From an uncultured Lachnospiraceae bacterium (lineage in GTDB: Bacteria > Bacillota > Clostridia > Lachnospirales > Lachnospiraceae), in NCBI GenBank assembly GCA_910579505.1, contig CAJTTZ010000025.1, forward strand, positions 1 to 23,542: a DNA stretch of 23,542 nt, read 5' to 3'. The notes under the pieces are model-generated. The model saw only the letters and a program-made list of their open reading frames with translations, was not told the DNA's origin and ran no database searches. Positions 7,329 to 14,960 of this stretch are shown piece by piece (positions within the stretch are counted from its first letter, which is position 1; every line of letters starts with the position of its first letter). A program made the position numbers and the translations under genes.

Positions 7329-7903
7329 GCCGGGCCTCCCTTCTCTCCATGCTTCCCTTTTTTATGAACAGGTTCCATATTCTGCGGATCAAGTTCCGCT
7401 TTCAGCCTTTTCAGGGCCGAACGCAGTCTGGACTGTACCGTCCGAAGCGGCAGGTTTAATGTTTCGGCGGTTTCACGCAGGGTCAGATCCTGTCCAAACC
7501 GCAGCAGTATGATTTCCTGCTGGTTCTCCGGCAGACTGCGCACTAGCTGTCTTACCGCCATATCTGACCGAACAGCCTCGAAAGCCGGGTCCGAATAGCC
7601 GGGATCAACAGCGGATTCCTCTAATGAGATATCCGTGCGGCAGTTTTTACGGCGCATATCTATGCAGGTATTGGCGGCAATCCGATAGAGAAACGGTTTA
7701 AATTTCCCTTTGTGTGTATAGCGGTCAAAATAGCGGACTGCCTTTAAAAAAGTTTCCTGCGCCGCGTCCTGCGCAAGAGAACGGTCGGGCGCATGCCAGA
7801 GGCAGTAGCGGAGAATTTCCGGGTAGTATATGGCAATCAATTCGTCTACCACACTGAGATCTCCCTGCTCTAATTTTTGTATCAATTTATCTTCACGCGT
7901 CAA
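7325..7903 (-). CDS. ECF-family RNA polymerase sigma factor (sigma-70 group 4)
   Basis: A 192-residue sigma factor. Region 2 spans about residues 20-90 (YYPEILRYC, AQDAAQETFLKAVRYF, FLYRIAANTCIDMRR) and region 4 about 125-175 (SLPENQQEIILLRF, TLRETAETLNLPLRTVQSRL). A short Asp/Glu-rich linker replaces region 3, as in ECF factors. The start is a TTG at 7903, supported by GGGAGGAAC seven bases away; no ATG fits the conserved N-terminus. It is the first gene of a four-gene minus-strand operon with a membrane protein and an ABC transporter, so it probably activates this operon in response to an envelope or antibiotic signal. That response is inferred. Confidence 0.93.
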   Translation of the reverse strand: MTREDKLIQKLEQGDLSVVDELIAIYYPEILRYCLWHAPDRSLAQDAAQETFLKAVRYFDRYTHKGKFKPFLYRIAANTCIDMRRKNCRTDISLEESAVDPGYSDPAFEAVRSDMAVRQLVRSLPENQQEIILLRFGQDLTLRETAETLNLPLRTVQSRLRSALKRLKAELDPQNMEPVHKKGKHGEKGGPA

Positions 7904-7931
7904 GATTGTTCCTCCCGGGGATGCCCCTCAT

Positions 7932-7959
7932 AGTATATAACGAAACGGTTGTCCACAAA
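7932..7959 (-). promoter_or_regulatory. Possible promoter of the ECF/ABC operon
   Basis: On the minus strand TTTGTG, a 16-base spacer and TATACT end 28 bases before the TTG start. The -10 is good, the -35 poor. ECF promoters often carry an AAC-type -35, and AACC also occurs nearby, so autoregulation remains possible but unproven. Confidence 0.35.
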
Positions 7960-8026
7960 TGATTAGGTTTTGTAAAATTTTTTCCCTTGCCAAACATGCC
8001 GGAGTATGGTATCATATCGTCGTTGG

Positions 8027-8098
8027 GGCTCCATGGTCAAGCGGTTAAGACATCGCCCTTTCACGGCGGTAACACGGGTTCGATTCCCGTTGGAGTCA
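8027..8098 (+). tRNA. tRNA-Glu (TTC)
   Basis: Acceptor strands 8027-8033 and 8091-8097 pair (one G-T). The anticodon loop CTTTCAC gives TTC at 8060-8062. The T-arm is ACGGG-TTCGATT-CCCGT and the discriminator is A 8098. CCA is not encoded. First of four closely spaced tRNAs. Confidence 0.95.
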
Positions 8099-8122
8099 TT
8101 GCATCACAGATTTCAGTGTTAC

Positions 8123-8196
8123 GGACCTTTAGCTCAGTTGGTTAGAGCAACCGGCTCATAACCGGTCGGTCCTGGGTTCGAGTCCCCGAAGGTCCA
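8123..8196 (+). tRNA. tRNA with CAT anticodon (Met elongator or lysidine-modified Ile2)
   Basis: GGACCTT (8123-8129) pairs perfectly with AAGGTCC (8189-8195). The anticodon loop CTCATAA gives CAT at 8157-8159. The T-stem CTGGG/CCCCG has a T-C mismatch at 50-64 (8173 and 8187); all other pairs are intact. The GGACCTTTAGCTCAG 5' end resembles tRNA-Ile2 of Bacillus, in which TilS modifies the C of CAT, but sequence alone does not separate this from elongator Met. Confidence 0.88.
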
Positions 8197-8218
8197 TCGT
8201 AATAATTTAATGGTTTCT

Positions 8219-8292
8219 GGCCCGGTGGCTCAGTTGGTTAGAGCGCCGCCCTGTCACGGCGGAGGTCGTGGGTTCGAGTCCCATCCGGGTCG
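8219..8292 (+). tRNA. tRNA-Asp (GTC)
   Basis: GGCCCGG (8219-8225) pairs with CCGGGTC (8285-8291), the anticodon loop contains GTC, and the T-arm is GTGGG-TTCGAGT-CCCAT with one G-T pair. Discriminator G 8292 agrees with Asp. CCA is not encoded. Confidence 0.95.
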
Positions 8293-8369
8293 CTGTATGA
8301 TATTGTTGTATGGCGGCTGTGAGCGGCAGTATGCCGATTCCATGAACCCATACGCTTATCGTACGCTAT

Positions 8370-8455
8370 GCCGGCGTGGCGGAACTGGCAGACGCACAGG
8401 ACTTAAAATCCTGCGGGGCTAACCCCCCGTACCGGTTCGATTCCGGTCGCCGGCA
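8370..8455 (+). tRNA. tRNA-Leu (TAA)
   Basis: GCCGGCG (8370-8376) pairs with CGCCGGC (8448-8454). The anticodon is TAA in CTTAAAA, a long variable arm GCGGGGCTAACCCCCCGT marks a class II tRNA, the T-arm contains GGTTCGATTCC, and the discriminator is A 8455. Confidence 0.95.
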
Positions 8456-8461
8456 CTATCG

Positions 8462-8509
8462 AAAAAGCGGTTTAGCCTCAGTATACATGCAGAGGCAGGC
8501 CGCTTTTTT
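8462..8509 (+). terminator. Rho-independent terminator of the tRNA cluster
   Basis: AAAAAGCGG (8462-8470) pairs with CCGCTTTTTT (8500-8509), and an inner GCCTC/GAGGC pairing extends the stem. The run of six T closes it. It separates the tRNA transcript from the sigma-28 promoter of flgM. Confidence 0.85.
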
Positions 8510-8553
8510 GGTTACCGTGAAAAACATGCTTTTTAAATTTTTGCATCAAACAC

Positions 8554-8580
8554 TAAAGTCCTGCAGAAAATAACCGATAC
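8554..8580 (+). promoter_or_regulatory. Sigma-28 promoter of the flgM operon
   Basis: TAAA at 8554-8557, a 15-base spacer and ACCGATAC at 8573-8580 match TAAA-N15-GCCGATAT at 10 of 12 positions. It lies 71 bases before the flgM start and after the tRNA terminator. It would place the anti-sigma factor under its own target sigma, a feedback loop. Confidence 0.88.
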
Positions 8581-8651
8581 CTATTATGTAAAGATAGTGA
8601 ATGAGTTAATTTCTTTTGGAGATTAACCTTGAGGGGAAGGAGGAAATTCGT

Positions 8652-8933
8652 ATGCGTATCGAGGCTTATACACAGGTACAGCAGGTCTATGGCACAAAGA
8701 GCAGGGCCAAGACACAGAACGCAGCTAAAAGTGCGAATTCTGATCGGATTCAGATCTCCAGTATCGGTAAGGATATTCAGACTGCAAAGAACGCGGTTGC
8801 CGCGGCAGAAGATATCAGAAGCGAACTGACGGCTCCTATCAAGGCGGGCATTGCAAACGGCACATATCATGTGAGCGGCGAGAGCTTTGCTGAGAAGTTG
8901 ATGAAGCGGTATGAGGAGATTGAGAGTCTATAG
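8652..8933 (+). CDS. flgM: Anti-sigma-28 factor FlgM
   Basis: A 93-residue protein when started at MRIEAYTQ (8652), which has AAGGAGG ten bases upstream. FlgM binds sigma-28 and keeps late flagellar genes off until the hook is complete, then leaves through the flagellar export channel. The conserved part is the C-terminal half: the DRIQISSIGKDIQ strand, then IKAGIANGTYHVSGESFAEKLM, which matches the sigma-binding helices of FlgM. It heads the operon flgM-flgN-flgK-flgK-flgL-fliW-csrA and has a sigma-28 promoter. The 70 bases to flgN hold two strong hairpins, which may set the relative amounts of FlgM and the downstream proteins. Confidence 0.93.
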   Translation: MRIEAYTQVQQVYGTKSRAKTQNAAKSANSDRIQISSIGKDIQTAKNAVAAAEDIRSELTAPIKAGIANGTYHVSGESFAEKLMKRYEEIESL

Positions 8934-8935
8934 AC

Positions 8936-8963
8936 GTGGTAAATTTGCAGGCAAATTTACCAC
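8936..8963 (+). repeat. Hairpin 1 of a tandem pair between flgM and flgN
   Basis: GTGGTAAATTTGC (8936-8948) and its exact complement (8951-8963) are separated by only AG, a near-perfect 28-base palindrome. It begins three bases after the flgM stop. No U-tract follows, so it is not a standard terminator. Confidence 0.9.
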
Positions 8964-8987
8964 AGTAAATTCGTGAACGAATTTACT
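8964..8987 (+). repeat. Hairpin 2 of a tandem pair, just upstream of the flgN ribosome binding site
   Basis: AGTAAATTCG (8964-8973) and CGAATTTACT (8978-8987) pair perfectly around TGAA. It directly follows hairpin 1 and ends three bases before GGGAGG. Its arms share GTAAATT/AATTTAC with hairpin 1, so arm 2 of the first can also pair with arm 1 of the second. Confidence 0.9.
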
Positions 8988-9003
8988 CCGGGAGGTTGTA
9001 ATT

Positions 9004-9522
9004 GTGGCAAGCTTGATGGAAACCTTGATCGAGGTTTTGGAAAAAGAAAATCTGGAATACAAGAATCTGTTAGAGCTTTCCATGAAAAAAACACCTGCCA
9101 TTGTGTCTGACGATGTAAAAGCTTTAGCCCAGATCACGGATGAGGAGCAAATCATCGTAAGCAGAATCAATCATCTGGATAATCAGAGAAATGAAGCTGT
9201 TAATGATATTGCGAACGTACTTAACAAGGATGTTACGAAGCTGAAGATTGCAGATTTGATTAAGATGCTGGCGGCTAGGCCACAGGAACAGGCCAAACTG
9301 GCATCGGTATTCGATGAACTGCGCAGGAATGTCCATGCGGTAAAAAGGGTCAACGAGCAGAACAGGGAGTTGATTGAGAGCGCTTTGGAGATGGTGCAGT
9401 TTAACATGCAGATTATACAGTCCATGAATAAGGCGCCGGAGACGGCAAATTATAACAGGGGCGCATGTAATACCGGTGATATGATCGGCACGGTCAATAA
9501 GGCTTTTGACGCCAAACAATAA
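9004..9522 (+). CDS. flgN: FlgN-type export chaperone for hook-associated proteins
   Basis: A 172-residue, largely helical protein. FlgN family members bind the C-termini of FlgK and FlgL and deliver them to the export gate. The N-terminal helices (LIEVLEKENLEYKNLLELSMKK) and the middle EEQIIVSRINHLDNQRNEAV, followed by AKLASVFDELRRNVHAVKRVNEQNRELIE, fit the FlgN pattern. The start is GTG 9004 with GGGAGG nine bases away; no ATG suits. Its place directly before two flgK genes and flgL supports the call. Translation may depend on the hairpins just upstream. Confidence 0.88.
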   Translation: MASLMETLIEVLEKENLEYKNLLELSMKKTPAIVSDDVKALAQITDEEQIIVSRINHLDNQRNEAVNDIANVLNKDVTKLKIADLIKMLAARPQEQAKLASVFDELRRNVHAVKRVNEQNRELIESALEMVQFNMQIIQSMNKAPETANYNRGACNTGDMIGTVNKAFDAKQ

Positions 9523-9543
9523 AATTGTTAAGGACGGTGGAAT

Positions 9544-11211
9544 ATGTCATTAATGTCAAGCCTATATATAGGCGTATCAGGATTACAAACGTCAAATAAT
9601 GCGCTGAACACCACAGCGCATAACATGTCTAATTTAGACACCCAGGGGTATACCAGACAGCAGATCCAGCAGGGTACGCGGAATTATATCACGCACTCCA
9701 AGGATTCTTCGCGGAACTGGATACAGACAGGTCTAGGTGTCAATTATACCCTAACGAGACAGGAAAGAGACGCTATACTGGACAGGAACTATCGCCGCGA
9801 GTCGGGGCGGCAGTCTTTTTATGATATTTCAGCGGCGGCGTTGGAAGAGATTGAGTATATTCTGGGAGAATCCAACGAGGGACATGAGTTCTCCGAGGCG
9901 CTTTCCGGTGAGCAGGGGCTGTGGGCGGCAGTACAGGAACTGGCTAAGCATCCGACCCTTTCGGTAAACCAGAATCTGTTTGTGACGAAAGCCTTTGAGT
10001 TTCTCACGAAAGCGCAGAAGGTGTACGACAGCCTTTGCGAATATCAGGATAACATGAATAAAACGGTCAAGACGGACGTTGATAAGATCAACAGTTATGC
10101 GCAGGAAATCGAAGCCCTGAACCGGGCAATCGTGAGGATTGAGGGCGGACCGGAACGCGCGAACGATCTGCGTGACCGCAGAAACTACCTTCTGGACCAG
10201 TTGGGGAAGATCGGCAATATCACCTACTCCGAGGATACGTCTGGGTATGTGAGTGTCCGCTTTGAGCAGGTAGATCTGGTGAAGGGCAGCCTGGTAAACG
10301 AAATGTGCCTGTATCAGGACCCGAAGACCGGGTTTTACACACCTTACTGGAAGATGCTTGCGAAATACGACAAGTTTGATAAGAATGGCGATCCCATTGT
10401 CTCCAAGGAGAATATACAGGGGGCGGAAGTTTTCAATTTAACCCAGGAGATATCTTCAGAATTTAATACGGATATCGGTTCCCTGAAGAGCACGCTGTTA
10501 GCCAGAGGCGACCACAGGGCGACCCACAACGAGCTTGACAATATCAATCCGGACGGCGAGTACGAGGAAAACTGGTACAACGTACATGTGAAAGATTCCA
10601 TTGTCATGAATGTGCAGGCGGAATTTGACAAGCTTGTACATATCATCGCAACAAAGATCAACTCAGTCCTTGCGGATGCGGCGGAAAGGGCGACAAAATT
10701 AAATCCCGATTCCGATTATCTGAGGGATGAAAACGGCAATCCCTACCAGCTTTTCCAGCTTATGGTCCAGGAGGACGGGACGCCGGAGACAGGCTGGACG
10801 ATTAGGAATATGCTGGTTAACCCGGAACTCCGCCAGAATCCTTCCCTGCTGACCTTCCGACTGGATGAGCACTCCGAGGATAATGAGACCATGGAGGCGC
10901 TTAAGAAGGCTTTTGAGGAGGCAATATATACACTGAATCCCAACGTGGCAACGCCGGTCAGCTTTCAGGATTATTATAAAAATCTGGTATCCCAGATCGC
11001 AAACACAGGTTTCATTTTCCGCGCGGTGCAGGATAACCAGAATGTAGCTACGGACGCTTTGGCGTATGCGCGGGAACAGATCGTGGGCGTTTCCTCCGAT
11101 GAGGAACTGACCAATATGATTATGTACCAGAATGCTTACAATGCATCCAGCAGATATATCAATGTGATCAGCGAGATGTTGGACCATCTGCTTTCCACAC
11201 TGGGACGTTAA
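9544..11211 (+). CDS. flgK: Flagellar hook-associated protein 1 FlgK (first copy)
   Basis: A 555-residue FlgK, which forms the first of the two junction layers between hook and filament. The N-terminus has the rod/hook/HAP signature (LYIGVSGLQTSNNALNTTAHN, then QGYTRQQI), and the C-terminus the heptad helix of axial proteins (MIMYQNAYNASSRYINVI, ending LLSTLGR). The segment INSYAQEIEALNRAI with RANDLRDRRNYLLDQL is the typical FlgK N-terminal region. The middle is variable. Start ATG 9544 follows AAGGACGGTGG. It lies 21 bases after flgN and 17 before a second flgK. It has two cysteines. Which of the two copies is the main junction protein cannot be seen. Confidence 0.95.
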   Translation: MSLMSSLYIGVSGLQTSNNALNTTAHNMSNLDTQGYTRQQIQQGTRNYITHSKDSSRNWIQTGLGVNYTLTRQERDAILDRNYRRESGRQSFYDISAAALEEIEYILGESNEGHEFSEALSGEQGLWAAVQELAKHPTLSVNQNLFVTKAFEFLTKAQKVYDSLCEYQDNMNKTVKTDVDKINSYAQEIEALNRAIVRIEGGPERANDLRDRRNYLLDQLGKIGNITYSEDTSGYVSVRFEQVDLVKGSLVNEMCLYQDPKTGFYTPYWKMLAKYDKFDKNGDPIVSKENIQGAEVFNLTQEISSEFNTDIGSLKSTLLARGDHRATHNELDNINPDGEYEENWYNVHVKDSIVMNVQAEFDKLVHIIATKINSVLADAAERATKLNPDSDYLRDENGNPYQLFQLMVQEDGTPETGWTIRNMLVNPELRQNPSLLTFRLDEHSEDNETMEALKKAFEEAIYTLNPNVATPVSFQDYYKNLVSQIANTGFIFRAVQDNQNVATDALAYAREQIVGVSSDEELTNMIMYQNAYNASSRYINVISEMLDHLLSTLGR

Positions 11212-11228
11212 TAGAGAGGTGAATTGAT

Positions 11229-13115
11229 ATGGCATCTACATTTTTTGGACTGACAATCGCATCATCGGGGCTTCGGGCGGCAAACGCCGCACTGAATACC
11301 ACGGGTAACAATATCAGCAATGTGCAGACTGCGGGCTACAGCAGGCAGGAGGTACAGACCGAGGCGGCTAACGCGCTCCGTGTGTTTGCAACATACGGAT
11401 GTGCGGGCGCGGGCGTGGAGACGCTTGCTGTCGAGCGTGTGAGAGACCTTTTTTACGACCATAAATACTGGGCGAATGAGACGAAGCTCGGCGAGTACGA
11501 CGCGAAGGTCTATTACTGCAAGATGATAGAAGAGTACCTGAAGGACGATAATAAAACGGGCTTTAAGACGCTTTTCGACCAGATAGGCGTGACCCTTCAG
11601 GAAATCACGAAAAATGCCAGCAGCACGGAGTACAAAGCACAGTTTCTGGGTGCGGCAAAGGCACTGACGGATTATTTTAATAATATGTATGGGGATCTCA
11701 GGGATCTCCAGTCGGATGTGAATGATGAGATCAAGATCCGCGCGGATCAGATCAATTCCATTGCGCAGGACATTGCCACGGTGAATAAGCAGATCAATAC
11801 GATAGAGCTGACGGGCAGCCGGGCAAATGAGCTGCGGGATAAGAGGGATCTGCTTCTCGACGAACTTTCCGCGATTGTGGATGTGCAGACGCAGGAACTG
11901 CCGATTCTGGACCAGGAGGGCAATCCGACGGCAGCCCACAGATATATGGTAAAAATTGCCGGCGGTCAGACGCTGGTGGATATGGATCATTACAGGTCCT
12001 TAGTCTGTGTGTCGCGCACGGACGAAGAGAAGGTAAACCAGACCGATGTGGACGGCCTTTATGATATCATGTGGAACGACGGGGTGGATTTCAGCCTTTA
12101 CAATGCTTCCATGGGCGGGGAGCTCCGCGGTTTGATCGAGATGCGCGACGGAAACAACGGCGAGTATTTCAAGGGGACGGCAACCAAGGTGTCTTTCTAC
12201 AACAGCTTTTCCACTGTGAACATCAAGACGACGGAAGCCCATCTGCAGGATATATCCAAGTGTAATCTATCAGACACGGGCGGCGTGATCAACATCGGAA
12301 ACCAGCTTTTCTATTATACAGAGTGGAGTTACAACGGCAACGGTGAATATACGTTCAAAATTGATAATAATAAGAGCGACATGCCGCTGACACAGGACAA
12401 AACATGGACGGAAGCTTCCATAGGCGGCGAGATAAATTATCAGGGCGTGCCCTACTATCTGAAACAGATGAACGAGTGGGTGCGTGAATTTGCAAAAAAG
12501 GTAAATGATATTTTTAAGGAAGGACTTACGGCTGAAGACCCGCCGAAGAAAGCGGATATTCTTTTTACGGCGGACTATGTCAGACAGGACGGGCAGTATA
12601 CGCAAAAGCAGCTGGATGCCTCTGCGCTGAACGGCGAAAATACCGGGTATTACAATATCACGGCAGGGAATGTCACCCTTCTGGACGCGGTGGTGAAGAA
12701 CCCGGATCTTCTGGGAACCAGAAAGGATATCGACAAGGATCAGGGAGTTGGCGTGCCGGGCGGCGACGGTGTGGATGAAGTAGAGGGCAAAGAGCAGTGC
12801 GATCAGGTGTGGGCGGTCATTTCCATGCTCACTGACACGAACCAGTTCAGCTTCCGCGGCAGGGACGCGGGTGGTTTCCTGGAGTGCGTTCTGTCGGATG
12901 CGACCTTAAACTCCAGCAATGCCGAGACGTTCTATACGACTTATTTCAGTCTGGAGACGAATATTGATAACCAGAGGACTTCCATTTCCGGCGTTGATGA
13001 GGACGAGGAAGCCATGAATCTGGTGAAGTATGAAAACGCTTACACGCTGGCATCGAAGATGATCAATGTGCTGACGGAAGTGTATGACAGATTAATTCTG
13101 CAGACTGGCGTATAA
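11229..13115 (+). CDS. flgK: Flagellar hook-associated protein FlgK (second, divergent copy)
   Basis: A 628-residue paralogue of the preceding protein. It repeats the full FlgK plan: N-terminal FFGLTIASSGLRAANAALNT and AGYSRQEVQ, the conserved block RADQINSIAQDIATVNKQI with RANELRDKRDLLLDELSAI, a long variable centre, and the C-terminal NLVKYENAYTLASKMINVL. The sequence differs widely from the first copy outside these blocks, so the duplication is old. It contains six cysteines. ATG 11229 has AGAGAGGTG upstream. Two tandem FlgK genes may give a two-layer or alternative junction; an additional hook-associated protein with its own role is equally possible. It is followed by an 86-base gap with a hairpin and then flgL. 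Confidence 0.93.
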   Translation: MASTFFGLTIASSGLRAANAALNTTGNNISNVQTAGYSRQEVQTEAANALRVFATYGCAGAGVETLAVERVRDLFYDHKYWANETKLGEYDAKVYYCKMIEEYLKDDNKTGFKTLFDQIGVTLQEITKNASSTEYKAQFLGAAKALTDYFNNMYGDLRDLQSDVNDEIKIRADQINSIAQDIATVNKQINTIELTGSRANELRDKRDLLLDELSAIVDVQTQELPILDQEGNPTAAHRYMVKIAGGQTLVDMDHYRSLVCVSRTDEEKVNQTDVDGLYDIMWNDGVDFSLYNASMGGELRGLIEMRDGNNGEYFKGTATKVSFYNSFSTVNIKTTEAHLQDISKCNLSDTGGVINIGNQLFYYTEWSYNGNGEYTFKIDNNKSDMPLTQDKTWTEASIGGEINYQGVPYYLKQMNEWVREFAKKVNDIFKEGLTAEDPPKKADILFTADYVRQDGQYTQKQLDASALNGENTGYYNITAGNVTLLDAVVKNPDLLGTRKDIDKDQGVGVPGGDGVDEVEGKEQCDQVWAVISMLTDTNQFSFRGRDAGGFLECVLSDATLNSSNAETFYTTYFSLETNIDNQRTSISGVDEDEEAMNLVKYENAYTLASKMINVLTEVYDRLILQTGV

Positions 13116-13134
13116 CAGACGGAGCAGGGCTCAA

Positions 13135-13160
13135 CCGGGGGATTCGTTTCTCGAACCCGG
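13135..13160 (+). repeat. Hairpin in the flgK-flgL gap
   Basis: CCGGG (13135-13139) pairs with CCCGG (13156-13160) and TTCG (13143-13146) with CGAA (13152-13155), leaving a GGA bulge and a 5-base loop. It lies in the largest gap of the flgK-csrA part of the operon. There is no U-tract. Possibly an mRNA processing or protein-binding element. Confidence 0.4.
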
Positions 13161-13201
13161 AAAACAATGTGGATATAGAGAGGAAAAGAGGGCTGTAACT
13201 T

Positions 13202-14878
13202 ATGAGAATTACAAATAAGATTATGCGTAATAATTCCGCGTACAACATCAACCAGAACAAGATCTTACAGGATAAGCTCACCAATCAGATGACCACCCAG
13301 AGTAAGATTGTGCGCCCTTCCGACGATCCCGTGGTGGCAATCAGGGCGCTTCGCCTTCGGAGCAATGTGACCACTGTCACCCAGTACAATGACAGGAACG
13401 CGAAGGATGCGGACCAGTGGCTGGCGCTGACGGCGGATGCTATGGACACAGTAGATGAGGTGCTGAAGGATCTCTACGAACAGGCGACCACGGCGCCTAA
13501 CAAGAATCTGACGTCGAGTGAACTGCGAATCCTCATGTCACAGATGAAACAGCTGACGGCGGAGTTTTACTCCTGCGCCAATGTGGACTATGCGGGACGG
13601 TTTATTTTCTCGGGCTACAGGACGGATCTTCCGGTGACCTTTACGGAAGAGGATATGAAGGATATGAAAGACCATCCGTTCTCCTTCAATATTAACGAAG
13701 AATTTGGCTTTCAGGATATCAGCAGGATCAACTATATTGATTATGGTACAGTAGCGGATATGCAGAACAACATTGCAGACACTACGGTGACATCCTACGA
13801 GCAGAGCGTTGAAAATTCAACGATGTACCGTTTCCGCCTTTCCTATAACAATCTGGATTCGCTGGGGAAAGCGGACATGGAAGGCAACGCCCCGAAACTG
13901 ACATTTACGATGCCGGACGGGACAAAGGTGGAGGCGTCGGCTAATGCGGTTCCTTCGACAGGCAATTTTGAATTGAAAACAACAGTCACGGCTGGAACTG
14001 GCACGGCGCCCCAGATTGTGGAGTTTGCCAATCAGGAGGAAGCGTATAAGGCGATTGCGGAAGGCAAGTTTAACGGCAAGGACTTCAACGGGATCGCTTA
14101 TATTCCTTCCAGCGGGGAGATGGTGTTTTCCAAGGATTTTTATGACCAGAACTTTAACGAGGCTGCGTTTAATAAGAGTGAGACCGGCTTCAGGGTAAAT
14201 TACGACAAGACTTCCTGGAAGAACGGCGATATCAATCCCGTGCACTATTTCAAATGTACCGAAACCAAGAACACGGCTGCGCCGGGCGAGAAGCCGGAAC
14301 TCAGGAAAACCGCTTACAATACCCAGCGCGAGGAGGGAAGGGACCAGGACATCTATTACGATGTGGGCTTTAACCAGCAGATTCAGGTGAATACCCGCGC
14401 GGATGAGATTTTCACCCATGACGTGCAGAGGGATATGGACGATTTTGAACATTACTTAAAGCAGCTTGAGGGGATCGAGACGCTGCAGGCTGATCTGGAG
14501 AAGAAGCGCAAGGATTACCCGGAGGACAGCGCCGAGTATAAGGATCTGACGCAGCGTATAGAAGGTGCAGATAAGGCGTGGGCATATATCCGGGACAATA
14601 TTCACACCAAGTTTGAGAACCAGATTACAAAGTATCAGAAATATAGGGACGATTCCAGCGTAGCCATGACGGACAGCGCTACCAGAAGAAGCCGCCTGGA
14701 ACTGGTTTCCACCAGACTGACGAACCAGAAGGAGACCTTCAAGGAACTGCAGCAGGACAACGAGGGCATTGATATCACCGAGGTGGCGGTTGAACTGACC
14801 GCTTCGGAGCTGACATACAGCGCCGCCCTCATGGCCACAGGAAAGATTATGCAGACAAGTCTGATGAACTATATTTGA
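13202..14878 (+). CDS. flgL: Flagellar hook-associated protein 3 FlgL (enlarged)
   Basis: A 558-residue FlgL, the junction protein that contacts flagellin. The N-terminus (MRITNKIMRNNSAYNINQNK, then KIVRPSDDPV and ALRLRS) and the block GRFIFSGYRTDLPVTF are typical, and the end (ELTASELTYSAALMATGKIM) is the C-terminal axial helix. Common FlgL proteins have about 300 residues; here residues about 145-470 form an enlarged, mainly beta-rich middle with a charged helical stretch near 420-470. Start ATG 13202 follows GAGAGGAAAAGAGGG. The larger size matches the enlarged FliD and FlgK in this locus and suggests a thick, decorated junction and cap. Confidence 0.94.
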   Translation: MRITNKIMRNNSAYNINQNKILQDKLTNQMTTQSKIVRPSDDPVVAIRALRLRSNVTTVTQYNDRNAKDADQWLALTADAMDTVDEVLKDLYEQATTAPNKNLTSSELRILMSQMKQLTAEFYSCANVDYAGRFIFSGYRTDLPVTFTEEDMKDMKDHPFSFNINEEFGFQDISRINYIDYGTVADMQNNIADTTVTSYEQSVENSTMYRFRLSYNNLDSLGKADMEGNAPKLTFTMPDGTKVEASANAVPSTGNFELKTTVTAGTGTAPQIVEFANQEEAYKAIAEGKFNGKDFNGIAYIPSSGEMVFSKDFYDQNFNEAAFNKSETGFRVNYDKTSWKNGDINPVHYFKCTETKNTAAPGEKPELRKTAYNTQREEGRDQDIYYDVGFNQQIQVNTRADEIFTHDVQRDMDDFEHYLKQLEGIETLQADLEKKRKDYPEDSAEYKDLTQRIEGADKAWAYIRDNIHTKFENQITKYQKYRDDSSVAMTDSATRRSRLELVSTRLTNQKETFKELQQDNEGIDITEVAVELTASELTYSAALMATGKIMQTSLMNYI

Positions 14879-14960
14879 TAAGCAGTGCAGCTGCGGTTTT
14901 GCGAACGCGGCACGGCGTGTTACAGAGAAAAGTAAAGCTGTGGCAGAAAGGAAAAAGGGT

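Noticed and set aside
8936..8987. Tandem hairpins read as an intrinsic terminator after flgM
   Set aside because: No run of T follows either stem and the flgN ribosome binding site comes at once; kept as a regulatory or repeat element instead.
11262..11990. 242-codon open frame opposite the second flgK
   Set aside because: Antisense shadow; composition (many Ile, His, Arg, Leu) follows from the opposite gene's codons.
13817..14452. 211-codon open frame opposite flgL
   Set aside because: Antisense shadow of a well-supported FlgL, no ribosome binding site.
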